32,208 nucleotides of DNA from Prevotellaceae bacterium (GCA_021153165.1 JAGKTZ010000028.1:1-32208); one strand, 5' to 3'. Positions 17,640-25,696 are shown, counted from the stretch's first letter. The notes: a model not told the origin generated them from the sequence alone. Program-made: numbers and translations.

Positions 17640-18110
17640 TCAATCATCCTCTTCCTCATCGTCCTCACGACTGAGCATCGCCACCATTTCTGGGTTGCAG
17701 TCCTCAATATCATGCACACGCTGGAGAGGGAGCGAGAGCAAGGTGGTTTCAAATATATCCCATGCGAGATCATACTTATATCCACCACCAATAGGAGTTT
17801 TGACATCGTCGTCGGTGACATAGTCGCTATCACCGGCATAAACCTTGACATCACCTTCAGCTTCGATAGGCATCACTAGAGCCTCCATACATCTGTCGCA
17901 AGGTACTGTCACCTCGCCTTCAACAGACAGATTTACTACGAAGCATTCATAAGCTTGCTCCCTAACCAGGATATTTACCGCCAGGTGTCCGCCCGAAATT
18001 TCATCTTGTCCAATCGCTGTGAAGAAGTCGTCGGACAATGAAATCTGAAGGGCACTTTCTGATTTAGAAGCCTGTCTTAAGTCTATTAATATCTCACTCG
18101 CACTTTGCAT
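17640..18110 (-). CDS. YceD/DUF177 family protein
   Basis: A 156-residue acidic protein of the YceD (DUF177) family, encoded just upstream of rpmF in most bacteria. The family has been linked to 23S rRNA/50S accumulation, but the mechanism is not settled. The conserved central motif VPCDRCMEAL (two Cys at a turn) is present, as is the usual C-terminal PLQRVHDIEDCNP segment. The end is a run of Asp/Glu. The promoter -7 box ends only 9 nt from the ATG, so the mRNA may be almost leaderless. No later Met gives a sensible start. Confidence 0.9.
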   Translation of the reverse strand: MQSASEILIDLRQASKSESALQISLSDDFFTAIGQDEISGGHLAVNILVREQAYECFVVNLSVEGEVTVPCDRCMEALVMPIEAEGDVKVYAGDSDYVTDDDVKTPIGGGYKYDLAWDIFETTLLSLPLQRVHDIEDCNPEMVAMLSREDDEEEDD

Positions 18111-18118
18111 AGCGGCTG

Positions 18119-18126
18119 CAAAGATA
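18119..18126 (-). promoter_or_regulatory. -7 promoter box of yceD-rpmF
   Basis: TATCTTTG on the minus strand, an exact TAnnTTTG match, with TGTT at the -33 position (19-nt spacing). The end nearest the gene is 9 nt from the yceD ATG, so the start site should fall within a few nucleotides of the start codon. Confidence 0.65.
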
Positions 18127-18295
18127 CATTTTTTTTGTGATATAAAACATTCTTGCCTATAAACTTTTTAAAATATCTCGGTGTTTTCTCACAAAAAATC
18201 GGCACAAAGCCCAAAATCCTACACTTCATATTACAAAATACAATAAAATTTGAGATTCGACCGAGGGTAAACTGCTATATATTTATAAAAAAATG

Positions 18296-18303
18296 TACCT
18301 TTG
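18296..18303 (+). promoter_or_regulatory. -7 promoter box of the tlpA-like gene
   Basis: TACCTTTG matches TAnnTTTG and lies 48 nt upstream of the ATG at 18352. It overlaps a possible TTG start at 18301, which argues against that longer reading frame. The -33 element is weak. Confidence 0.6.
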
Positions 18304-18351
18304 CGGGGAAAGTTTCAACTATACCTCATATTATTAATATATAGTCTTGCT

Positions 18352-18885
18352 ATGAAGCGATTCGCTCAATTCTTTTTCATCATCACCGTCTTATTTTCTA
18401 CCACACTTCCACTCTATTCTTGCGAGTCTGTGATAGAAAACACAGAACCCGACTCCGAAACGATTCACGTGGGCGACAAATTGCCTTTTTTCACGATAAA
18501 AACTTCGCAAGGCGACTCTTTGAGCACAGATGATCTAATAGGCAAGCCAACGGTACTCGTGTTCTTCCACACGATGTGCGGCGACTGCCAGCGCGAACTG
18601 CCTGTCGTTGAATCTTTGTATCAGAAATATGGGAAAGAAGTACGTTTCGTCTGCATCAGTAGAGAACAAACAGACGAGGAAGTTGCTGCCTATTGGGAAA
18701 AGCATCAGCTCAGCATCCCCTACTCCGCGCAAACTGACCGTAGCGTCTTTTCGCTTTTTGCATCGAGCACGATTCCTCGCATTTATATCACAGATACGAC
18801 CAACACCATCACGACTATTTTCATCGAAAAAGCAGATGCACAGGAATTGGAGGAAGCAATAAAACGACATAGTACGAAAGAATAA
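18352..18885 (+). CDS. TlpA/ResA-like thioredoxin-fold lipoprotein
   Basis: A 177-residue lipoprotein with signal peptide and lipobox LYS-Cys24. The mature domain is an AhpC/TSA-TlpA-like thioredoxin fold: VGDKLPFFTIKTSQGDSLS (a typical N-terminal strand), PTVLVFFHTMC with the redox motif Cys76-Gly-Asp-Cys79, and a cis-Pro loop (STIPRIYITD). It probably acts as an envelope thiol-disulfide reductase. CGDC replaces the more usual CxPC, so its redox potential may differ. The start at 18352 is chosen because the longer TTG-initiated frame begins inside the promoter -7 box. It is 24 nt upstream of a nucleoside-permease-like gene and is probably cotranscribed with it, though no functional link is obvious. 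Confidence 0.88.
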   Translation: MKRFAQFFFIITVLFSTTLPLYSCESVIENTEPDSETIHVGDKLPFFTIKTSQGDSLSTDDLIGKPTVLVFFHTMCGDCQRELPVVESLYQKYGKEVRFVCISREQTDEEVAAYWEKHQLSIPYSAQTDRSVFSLFASSTIPRIYITDTTNTITTIFIEKADAQELEEAIKRHSTKE

Positions 18886-18909
18886 TACACAATAAATATA
18901 TAATAAGTT

Positions 18910-20217
18910 ATGCAACAAAATTCTATCAAATTCCGCCTGACGGTAATGAATTTCCTCGAGTTTGCCGTGTGGGGAGCCTACCTCACGTCAATGGGCAACT
19001 ACCTTGGAAAAGCCGGAATGGGTGCTGAAATTTCATGGTTCTATGCCATCCAGGGTATAGTGTCTATCTTCATGCCTACACTAATGGGTATCGTGGCAGA
19101 CAAGTTTATCCAACCACAAAGACTCCTTGGTATCTGCCACCTAATAGCAGGTGCAGCGATGCTTTCGCTTTGCTATTTGGGTAGCACACAAGCGATGCCC
19201 GACAAGACACTTTTCATAGCACTTTACACCCTAAGTGTAGCTTTCTACATGCCTACGTTGGCACTGTCCAACACCGCAGCCTTTACAATTCTGAAGAATT
19301 CTGGACTGGACACAGTGAAACATTTCCCACCCATCCGCGTATTTGGTACCGTGGGATTCATTGCTACGATGTGGTTTGTCAACTGTGCAGTGTGGGAAGG
19401 CGGAGAATTTCTCTTCACCTTCGGCAGTAATGCACACAAGTTCCAATATACTCAGATGCAGTTCATGGTTTCTGGTGTACTTGGCCTCCTCTTGTTTGTC
19501 TATTGTATGACATTGCCTCAATGCCCCGTTGAGAAAAAACCAAATCGCAACTTGAGCGAAATGCTTGGTCTGGATGCCTTCAAATTGTTCAAGCGCAAAG
19601 AGATGGCAATATTCTTCATATTCTCTATGCTTTTAGGAATGTGTCTACAGGTGACTAATGCTTATGCCACACCATTTATCACCAGTTACTCGGGCATACC
19701 CGAAATGGCTGACACCTTTGCTGCCAACAATGCCACCCTGCTTGTATCTATCTCGCAAGTAGCTGAAGCATTGTGTATCCTTTTGATTCCATTCTTCCTG
19801 AAGCGCTTCGGCATCAAGACCGTTATGCTCATTGCGATGTTTGCTTGGGTATTGCGCTTTGGATTCTTCGGATTGGGCAGTCCTGCTATGCCTGGTGTCA
19901 TTTTGTTTATTCTGTCATGCATCGTATACGGCGTAGCATTCGACTTCTTTAACGTATCGGGCGGTTTGTTTGTAGACAAAGAATGCGAACCAAGCATGCG
20001 CGCTTCTGCCCAAGGCCTATTCATGCTGATGACCAATGGTCTCGGTGCCACAATCGGCACATTGGCAGCGGGTAAAGTGGTAGATCATTTCTGCCAATGG
20101 GAAGGCAATTATCTCCTTGGCGACTGGCAATCGGCGTGGTTCATCTTTGCTGGATTCGCTCTCTTTGTAGCCGTAACATTTATCTTTGCATTCAAGGGTA
20201 GTAAGAAAGAAATGTAG
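18910..20217 (+). CDS. nupG: MFS nucleoside permease (NupG/NHS family)
   Basis: A 435-residue inner-membrane transporter of the nucleoside:H+ symporter branch of the major facilitator superfamily. The N-terminus (RLTVMNFLEFAVWGAYLTSM) is characteristic of this family. About 12 hydrophobic segments are visible, including VSIFMPTLMGIVAD, LFIALYTLSVAFYMPTLAL, VSGVLGLLLFVYC and a C-terminal WFIFAGFALFVAVTFIFAF. It probably imports nucleosides for salvage. Substrate specificity cannot be read from the sequence. It follows the tlpA-like gene by 24 nt and ends at a strong intrinsic terminator. Confidence 0.88.
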   Translation: MQQNSIKFRLTVMNFLEFAVWGAYLTSMGNYLGKAGMGAEISWFYAIQGIVSIFMPTLMGIVADKFIQPQRLLGICHLIAGAAMLSLCYLGSTQAMPDKTLFIALYTLSVAFYMPTLALSNTAAFTILKNSGLDTVKHFPPIRVFGTVGFIATMWFVNCAVWEGGEFLFTFGSNAHKFQYTQMQFMVSGVLGLLLFVYCMTLPQCPVEKKPNRNLSEMLGLDAFKLFKRKEMAIFFIFSMLLGMCLQVTNAYATPFITSYSGIPEMADTFAANNATLLVSISQVAEALCILLIPFFLKRFGIKTVMLIAMFAWVLRFGFFGLGSPAMPGVILFILSCIVYGVAFDFFNVSGGLFVDKECEPSMRASAQGLFMLMTNGLGATIGTLAAGKVVDHFCQWEGNYLLGDWQSAWFIFAGFALFVAVTFIFAFKGSKKEM

Positions 20218-20236
20218 TTGTAAAATCTCATAAAGC

Positions 20237-20276
20237 GGGCGGTAGGAGTCACACGATTTCTACCGCTCTTTTTTTT
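20237..20276 (+). terminator. Intrinsic terminator of nupG
   Basis: GGGCGGTAG (20237-20245) pairs with CTACCGCTC (20260-20268), with one G·U, followed by a run of eight T (20269-20276). It lies about 20 nt after the stop codon. Confidence 0.9.
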
Positions 20277-20357
20277 ATCGCCACTCCACTTTTTGTCCAC
20301 CCTGCCCACTTTTTTGATTATTAACCCAGGCATTTTCAACACCGCTTTTTACCGCCT

Positions 20358-20440
20358 AAAAATTTTGCGACGTCTCGTTAAAAAAAAGTCTAACCTTTTT
20401 CAAACAAGACGTCGCGAAATTTCAAAAAGGTCTTGGTTTA
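20358..20440 (-). repeat. 3'-end repeat element, copy C (downstream of metA); likely terminator
   Basis: In the metA sense direction it reads CCAAGACCTTTTTG, AAATTTCGCGACGTCTTG, AAAAAGGTTAGAC, eight T, AACGAGACGTCGC. CCTTTTT/AAAAAGG pairs ahead of the T8 run. In addition a 16-nt near-perfect inverted repeat (20360-20375 and 20407-20422) duplicates the core on both sides, so this copy is almost symmetrical. It starts about 100 nt after the metA stop. nupG, on the other side, already has its own terminator, so the element belongs to metA. The rest of the 20277-20536 gap is AT-rich and shows no gene. Confidence 0.75.
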
Positions 20441-20536
20441 TTTTATACGCACCTTTCTGATTTTTTATCTGAAGTAAAACTCGATATTATTTTGTCCAAA
20501 AAACTTTAAAATCCATCACCAAACAAGCAGAAAACA

Positions 20537-21436
20537 TCACAGGGCAGTCGAACAATAATACTTCACCCAGTTGGAATAGAATGAAACAGCCGAATTTCTC
20601 CAACTAAAATCCACTCCTTGACTTGTATCATCATTCACATAATAATTGACGGGCATGTGAATCGGCAAACCTTTGGACAAATCTCGTTGATATTCGTTGT
20701 GCAGAGTATAGGGTTCATATTCCAGATGCCCCGTAATGTAAACATCGTGACCTTTGCTACCTTCAATAATAGACACACCTGCAGATTCACTTTCTGCCAA
20801 CAAAAGCAAATCTGATTGACAATGGAGCAGGTCAGACTTGCGTATCTCTGTATGGCGACTATGCGGCATAGGGAAGGGATTGTCTATACCTTGCATGAGT
20901 GGGGTATTCTTTTCTATCTGGGTTTGAAGAAATATACCAAACTTTTTTTCTGGCAAACCATATTTAGGCACACCATAATGATGATACAATCCTGCCTGCG
21001 CGCCCCAACAGATATACAAGGTAGAGTGTACGTGAGTCACTGCCCAATCCATGATTTGTTGCAATTGGCGCCAATAGCGTACTTCTTCGAATGGGATTTG
21101 CTCGACAGGAGCACCAGTGATAATTAGTCCATCAAAATAATACGGGGCAAACTGCTCAAAGTCGGTATAGAATCGTTCTACATATTCCTGCGGCGTTGTC
21201 TTATACGTTTGCCCTGCTATCTTCATCGGCAGTAAACACACATCGCATTCACCTTGTGCCAAAGTACGTGCAATGTCTAACTCTGTCACCTGCTTCTGCG
21301 GCATAATATTAAGGAAAAGTATACGCTTTGCCGATGGCATCCTTATCGCTTCGTCCAGGGTATACCACTCGGCAACAGACAAGCCATTGGCGAGCAGTTG
21401 CTCCACTGTAGGAAGGTCCTTGGGTAGATATATCAT
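20537..21436 (-). CDS. metA: Homoserine O-acyltransferase MetA (predicted acetyl-specific)
   Basis: The first committed enzyme of methionine synthesis: it transfers an acyl group to homoserine. The 299-residue class I glutamine-amidotransferase-like protein has nucleophile Cys143 (ICWGAQAG) and His237/Glu239 (GHLEYE) as the rest of the triad, plus the substrate segment PHSRHTE. The acyl-selectivity position reads ITGAPVE with Glu112. In this family Glu there goes with acetyl-CoA and Gly (E. coli) with succinyl-CoA, so homoserine O-acetyltransferase activity is predicted. The N-terminus is slightly shorter than in E. coli but complete. It lies 95 nt after pepO, and a 15-bp hairpin fills most of that gap. 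Confidence 0.95.
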   Translation of the reverse strand: MIYLPKDLPTVEQLLANGLSVAEWYTLDEAIRMPSAKRILFLNIMPQKQVTELDIARTLAQGECDVCLLPMKIAGQTYKTTPQEYVERFYTDFEQFAPYYFDGLIITGAPVEQIPFEEVRYWRQLQQIMDWAVTHVHSTLYICWGAQAGLYHHYGVPKYGLPEKKFGIFLQTQIEKNTPLMQGIDNPFPMPHSRHTEIRKSDLLHCQSDLLLLAESESAGVSIIEGSKGHDVYITGHLEYEPYTLHNEYQRDLSKGLPIHMPVNYYVNDDTSQGVDFSWRNSAVSFYSNWVKYYCSTAL

Positions 21437-21468
21437 TATTAGTATTTGGAGAGAGTCGTTTGAAAATA

Positions 21469-21519
21469 GGAGATCGCAAGTGTATCCGTATAGTCCACGA
21501 ACTCACACCTACGACCTCC
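21469..21519 (-). ncRNA. Strand-specific hairpin in the pepO-metA gap (metA leader or pepO terminator)
   Basis: In the minus-strand RNA, GGAGGTCGTAGGTGT (21519-21505) pairs along its whole length with ACACTTGCGATCTCC (21483-21469): 15 bp including three G·U pairs. The complementary strand would have three A-C mismatches at those places. AAAAT/ATTTT arms extend the base after a small internal loop. The downstream tract TATTTTC is a weak U tract. It ends 33 nt before the metA ATG. It may be the pepO terminator, a metA attenuator or both. No known SAM-riboswitch pattern was recognised. Confidence 0.6.
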
Positions 21520-21531
21520 TTGATTTTAATA

Positions 21532-23559
21532 TTACCAAATATCCAGTCTCTGCTTCTTTGGCAAATAGAGAGGATCTGATTTTTTCACATCAAAAGCCTT
21601 GTACCACGCTTCAATATGGGGAAGCGCTCCGTTGACACGCCAACGACCTGCACTGTGTGGGTCTACTTTATTAAGCTGACGTAGCATTTGTTCGCGAATA
21701 TTGTTTGCCCAAATCACACCGTAACTCAGGAAGAAACGTTGCTCTGCTGTGAAACCATCCATCACTGGCATAGGATTTTTCTTCATCGCATTTTGCATGG
21801 CTTGGTAGGAAATTTTCAAACCACCGTGGTCTGCAATATTTTCTCCAAGGGTCAATTTACCATTTGCAAACATGCCGGGCAACACTTCAATCTTGTTGAA
21901 GAAATCTTCCATTACCTTGGTGCGCTCAGCAAACTTCTGCTTATCAGCTTCTGTCCACCAGTTTTTCAAATTACCGTCCTTGTCGAACAGGCTACCCTTG
22001 TCGTCAAATCCGTGCGTCATCTCGTGACCAATCACTACACCAATAGCGCCATAGTTGCATGCATCGTCTGCATTAGGATTGAAGAAAGGAGGCTGAAGAA
22101 TAGCTGCGGGGAAACAAATCTCGTTGGTCGTAGGATTATAATAAGCATTGATGGTATGAGGTGTCATCAACCATTCATCACGATCCACAGGCTTGTTGAC
22201 GCGCTTTTGGAAATGATCTTGCAGACTAAACTCTGAAGCTACCATCATATTTTCGTAATAGCTGAGGCTTTCATCTATTGTCAACGCCGAGTAGTCTTGC
22301 CAAGTGTCGGGGTAACCAATTTTCACGTGGAAAGTATTCAATTTTTCGTGCGCTTTGGCTTTTGTCTCAGCACTCATCCACACTTGTGCGTCGATACGTT
22401 GTCCGAGCGCTTCTTGCAGATTTTTCACCAATTGCACCATACGTGTCTTGGACGATTCGGGGAAGTGTTTTTCTACATACATACGACCTACGGCCATACC
22501 CAAAGCACCTTCGACAGCACTCAAGGCACGTTTCCAACGAGGATTATCAATCTCGGCACCTTTCATAGTCTTGTTGAAAAAATCAAAGTATAAAGCACGG
22601 AAATCATCGGACATATAGCTTGCCGCATCGTTGATAACTTTGAATTCCAAGTAAGCCTTAAGGTCTTCCAATTTGCTTTCGTTCAAAATCTGCGCCACCT
22701 CCTTGATCGGTTCTGGTTGGTCGACACTGATTTCATTAAATGTAGGCACGCCGAGCACAAAGAAATAAGTACCCCAGTCAATCCCAGGATAGTCGTTGAG
22801 TAATTGCGTGTAGGACATCTTATGGTAATTATTCTCCACATCACGGAGTTGTGTTGGAGTGTAAGACACCTTTGCTATTCGGGTTTCGATATTCATCAGA
22901 GCCTCTACCTTTTGCAGCGCTTGCTCAGAGGTATTACCTACCTTTTCAAACAAACTTTGCGCATATTTACGGTAAGCCTCGCGAATGCCTTTGGTACGTT
23001 CGTCTTGGTCAAGGTAATAATCGCGGTTGCCCATCGAAAGTCCACCTTGAGAAACTTGCATCAAGTTCTTCTTAGAGTTTTTCATATCTGCGCCACAATA
23101 TACGCTGAAGAAGCTACCGATACCTTTGCGCTTCAACTCTGCCATGCAATATTGAAACTCCTTTTGGGTCTTTACTGCACCGATTTTTTCCAACAAAGGG
23201 CGGATTGGTGCAAAGCCTTCGTCGTTCAGGCGCTTTTCATCCATAGCCAGACGATACAGACCACCGATCTTTTGCTCCAGGGTGCCTTGTGCGTGTTGAC
23301 CTTGAGCTAATTCTTCGACCAAGACTTTGATTTGCTCACGATTTACTTCTTGCAAAGCGTCAAACTGAGCAAAGCGTGAATATTCTGCGGTCAAAGGGTG
23401 AGATTTCATCCAACCTCCTGCTGCATATTGAAAGAAGTCTTTGCCTGGGTCAGCGGTCAGGTCCATATTAGCCTTGTCGATACCCGACGACAATTGACCT
23501 TGTGCCACCGCACTGCCTGTGCATAGTGCCATAGCGGCGAATAGTGAATACATTTTCAT
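21532..23559 (-). CDS. pepO: M13 family zinc metallopeptidase (PepO/neprilysin-like)
   Basis: A 675-residue exported endopeptidase (signal peptide ending about SAVA-Q) that cleaves oligopeptides. The family N-terminal domain begins DLTADPGKDFFQYAAGGW. The catalytic core has NAYYNP, then HEMTH with zinc ligands His512 and His516 and catalytic Glu513, then ENIADHGG with third ligand Glu573 and Asp577. The C-terminus (QLNKVDPHSAGRWRVNG, ending RLDIW) is typical of M13. The length matches bacterial PepO. It lies 66 nt after the ABC-F gene and 95 nt before metA, all on the minus strand. No clear promoter was found in the first gap, so read-through from the ABC-F gene is possible. Confidence 0.96.
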   Translation of the reverse strand: MKMYSLFAAMALCTGSAVAQGQLSSGIDKANMDLTADPGKDFFQYAAGGWMKSHPLTAEYSRFAQFDALQEVNREQIKVLVEELAQGQHAQGTLEQKIGGLYRLAMDEKRLNDEGFAPIRPLLEKIGAVKTQKEFQYCMAELKRKGIGSFFSVYCGADMKNSKKNLMQVSQGGLSMGNRDYYLDQDERTKGIREAYRKYAQSLFEKVGNTSEQALQKVEALMNIETRIAKVSYTPTQLRDVENNYHKMSYTQLLNDYPGIDWGTYFFVLGVPTFNEISVDQPEPIKEVAQILNESKLEDLKAYLEFKVINDAASYMSDDFRALYFDFFNKTMKGAEIDNPRWKRALSAVEGALGMAVGRMYVEKHFPESSKTRMVQLVKNLQEALGQRIDAQVWMSAETKAKAHEKLNTFHVKIGYPDTWQDYSALTIDESLSYYENMMVASEFSLQDHFQKRVNKPVDRDEWLMTPHTINAYYNPTTNEICFPAAILQPPFFNPNADDACNYGAIGVVIGHEMTHGFDDKGSLFDKDGNLKNWWTEADKQKFAERTKVMEDFFNKIEVLPGMFANGKLTLGENIADHGGLKISYQAMQNAMKKNPMPVMDGFTAEQRFFLSYGVIWANNIREQMLRQLNKVDPHSAGRWRVNGALPHIEAWYKAFDVKKSDPLYLPKKQRLDIW

Positions 23560-23625
23560 GGTTATGTGATATTATGGTTTATTGCAATACTTTTATCTTA
23601 AATCATCTTTTTCTCAAAATTGCGC

Positions 23626-25392
23626 TCAGCTCTGCAGTTCGGCGAGTTCTTCCTCGGCTTCCATCCATGCTTGCTCCGCTTCGGCGATTTGTTGTTGAAT
23701 GGCAGCATATTTTTGGAAAAGCGTAGCATCTCCTCCAGCCTCGGGTTGAGACAAAAGTTCCTCCAGTTGCAATTCCTCAAGTGTATCGATATCTTTTTTC
23801 TGTAAGAATTCGTAAATACCACCAATAAACTCGCGCACCTGACCTCCTCCAAATTCATAAACTTTCGTTACCAAGCCATCCAGGAAGTCTCGGTCGTGAC
23901 TCACGACAATCACTGTACCGTCAAAAGCACGAATGGCTTCTTTCAGCACATCTTTGGTGCGCATATCCAGGTGATTGGTCGGTTCGTCCAGGATAAGGAA
24001 ATTGACGGGTTCAAGCAGGAGTTTTATCATCGCCAGGCGGCTACGTTCGCCTCCACTAAGGACTTTTACCTTTTTATCAGAAGCTTCTCCGCCAAACATG
24101 AAGGCGCCAAGAATATCTCTAATCTTCAATCTTACTTCACCCTTGGCCACGTGGTCGATGGTATCAAAGACGGTACATTCGCCGTCGAGCATTTGCGCCT
24201 GGTTTTGGGCATAATATCCGATTTCAATATTATGTCCCAATTTCAAATGCCCTGCGTGCTCTATCTCGTTCATGATACACTTCACTAGAGTAGATTTCCC
24301 CTCGCCATTCTTACCTACGAAAGCTACTTTCTCACCACGTTCGATGGTCAAGTTGACATTTTTGAAGACGCAGTGCTGGCCATAATCCTTGCGCACATCT
24401 TCGCAAATCACAGGGTAATCTCCGCTTCGAGAGCAAGGGGGAAATTTCAAATGCAGGAACGAATTGTCCACCTCGTCTACTTCGATAGGCACGATTTTCT
24501 CTAATTGCTTGATACGACTCTGTACTTGTACGGCTTTGGTAGGTTTATATCTAAAGCGTTCTATGAAGTCTTTGATATCTGCAATTTCCTTCTGCTGATT
24601 TTCATAAGCACGAAGTTGCTGTTCGCGTCTTTCCTCACGCAAACGCACAAAGTCATCGTACTTCACCTTGTAGTCAGTGATTTTTCCACACGAAATTTCC
24701 AGCGTACGTTGTGTGACATTGTTGATAAAAGCCCTGTCGTGGCTCACCAACACCACCGCTCCAGCCGAACGAGAAAGGAAATTTTCCAACCAGCGTATAC
24801 TCTCGATGTCCAAGTGGTTGGTAGGTTCGTCCAACAACAAGACGTCGGGGCGACAAAGCAGGAGTTTAGCCAACTCTATACGCATGCGCCATCCACCAGA
24901 GAACTCTTTGGTTGGTCTATCCCAGTCATTTCGCGAAAATCCCAAGCCCTGGAGTGTGCGTTCCATTTCGGCGCGATAATTCATTCCTCCCATCATATTG
25001 TAGCGTTCTGTCTCGTGTGAAAAGCGCTCCACCAACTCCATATACTCCGCCGATTCGTAGTCTTCACATGTAGACAATTCGTCGTTCATCCGTTGCAACT
25101 GTTGCTGCATCTCGTGGATGTGTGCAAAGGCTGTCTCGGTTTCTTCTATCACAGTCCGTTCGTCAGACAGCACCATTACTTGTGGCAAGTAACCAATCGT
25201 CGTTCCTTTTGCCACAGCTACTATTCCTGCGGTAGGTTGCTGCATCCCTGCCAATATTTTGAGCAGTGTACTTTTCCCTGCACCATTCTTCCCCACCAGA
25301 GCAATACGATCCTTGGGATTGATGACAAACGAAACGCCGTCGAAGAGTGGACGCGCGCTAAATTCAACAGATAAATTTTCGACTGATACCAT
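23626..25392 (-). CDS. ABC-F family ATPase (translation factor type)
   Basis: A soluble protein with two ABC domains and no transmembrane segment (588 residues). Domain 1 has Walker A GKNGAGKST (34-42), signature FSGGW and LLLDEPTNHLD. Domain 2 has GKNGEGKST (from about 360), signature LSGGERSR and LILDEPTNHLD. The inter-domain linker is charged and helical (FIERFRYKPTKAVQVQSRIKQLEKI), and the C-terminus is an alpha-helical Glu/Ala/Gln-rich tail. ABC-F proteins act on the ribosome; some rescue translation and some protect from antibiotics. The subgroup cannot be fixed from motifs alone; a housekeeping Uup/EttA/YheS-like role is more likely than resistance. It has its own promoter. Confidence 0.93.
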   Translation of the reverse strand: MVSVENLSVEFSARPLFDGVSFVINPKDRIALVGKNGAGKSTLLKILAGMQQPTAGIVAVAKGTTIGYLPQVMVLSDERTVIEETETAFAHIHEMQQQLQRMNDELSTCEDYESAEYMELVERFSHETERYNMMGGMNYRAEMERTLQGLGFSRNDWDRPTKEFSGGWRMRIELAKLLLCRPDVLLLDEPTNHLDIESIRWLENFLSRSAGAVVLVSHDRAFINNVTQRTLEISCGKITDYKVKYDDFVRLREERREQQLRAYENQQKEIADIKDFIERFRYKPTKAVQVQSRIKQLEKIVPIEVDEVDNSFLHLKFPPCSRSGDYPVICEDVRKDYGQHCVFKNVNLTIERGEKVAFVGKNGEGKSTLVKCIMNEIEHAGHLKLGHNIEIGYYAQNQAQMLDGECTVFDTIDHVAKGEVRLKIRDILGAFMFGGEASDKKVKVLSGGERSRLAMIKLLLEPVNFLILDEPTNHLDMRTKDVLKEAIRAFDGTVIVVSHDRDFLDGLVTKVYEFGGGQVREFIGGIYEFLQKKDIDTLEELQLEELLSQPEAGGDATLFQKYAAIQQQIAEAEQAWMEAEEELAELQS

Positions 25393-25462
25393 ATTTATAT
25401 ATTATATCTCCCCTGCCACGATTATAACAGGGCGAAGACGCTGCATTTCATAAAATCGAGCA

Positions 25463-25493
25463 CAAAGATAAGCATTTATCAGAAATTTCACAA
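25463..25493 (-). promoter_or_regulatory. Promoter of the ABC-F gene
   Basis: TATCTTTG (25470-25463) is an exact TAnnTTTG -7 box, and TTGT at the -33 position (19-nt spacing) is a near match to TTTG. The leader is about 65 nt. Confidence 0.6.
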
Positions 25494-25582
25494 TATTTGG
25501 AAGCTGTATCAAGAGGGAGAATTTACTCACTTCACCTATGAAAGGAGCACAGGAAGTAGCGTTTGTTTTGTACTGGAAAAAC

Positions 25583-25670
25583 GTTAAAGAAAAAAGGTTA
25601 GACCTTTTTCAAAAAAACCAAGACCTTTTTTAAATTATCCGTCGCGAAATTTTAAAAAGGTCTTGGTTTG
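25583..25670 (-). repeat. 3'-end repeat element, copy D (downstream of the DUF4831 gene); likely double terminator
   Basis: In the sense direction, AACCAAGACCTTTTT (25668-25654) and AAAAAGGTCTTGGTT (25630-25616) form a perfect 15-bp stem. The loop contains AATTTCGCGACG, and a T run follows. Directly after it comes a second hairpin, AAAAAGGT-CTA-ACCTTTTT (25609-25591), also followed by T-rich sequence. It begins about 28 nt after the DUF4831 stop. The remainder of the 25393-25696 gap holds the ABC-F promoter and leader and no gene. Confidence 0.8.
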
Positions 25671-25696
25671 TGAAAAGTCGGTCTGAACAGCGACAA

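Noticed and set aside
18301..18351. TTG-initiated extension of the TlpA-like protein
   Set aside because: The TTG is part of the TACCTTTG promoter box, and the ATG at 18352 gives a proper lipoprotein signal peptide.
25410..25440. Small CCCTG/CAGGG stem in the ABC-F leader as a possible antibiotic-sensing attenuator
   Set aside because: Only 5 bp with a 12-nt loop, no leader peptide and no alternative terminator; too weak to claim.
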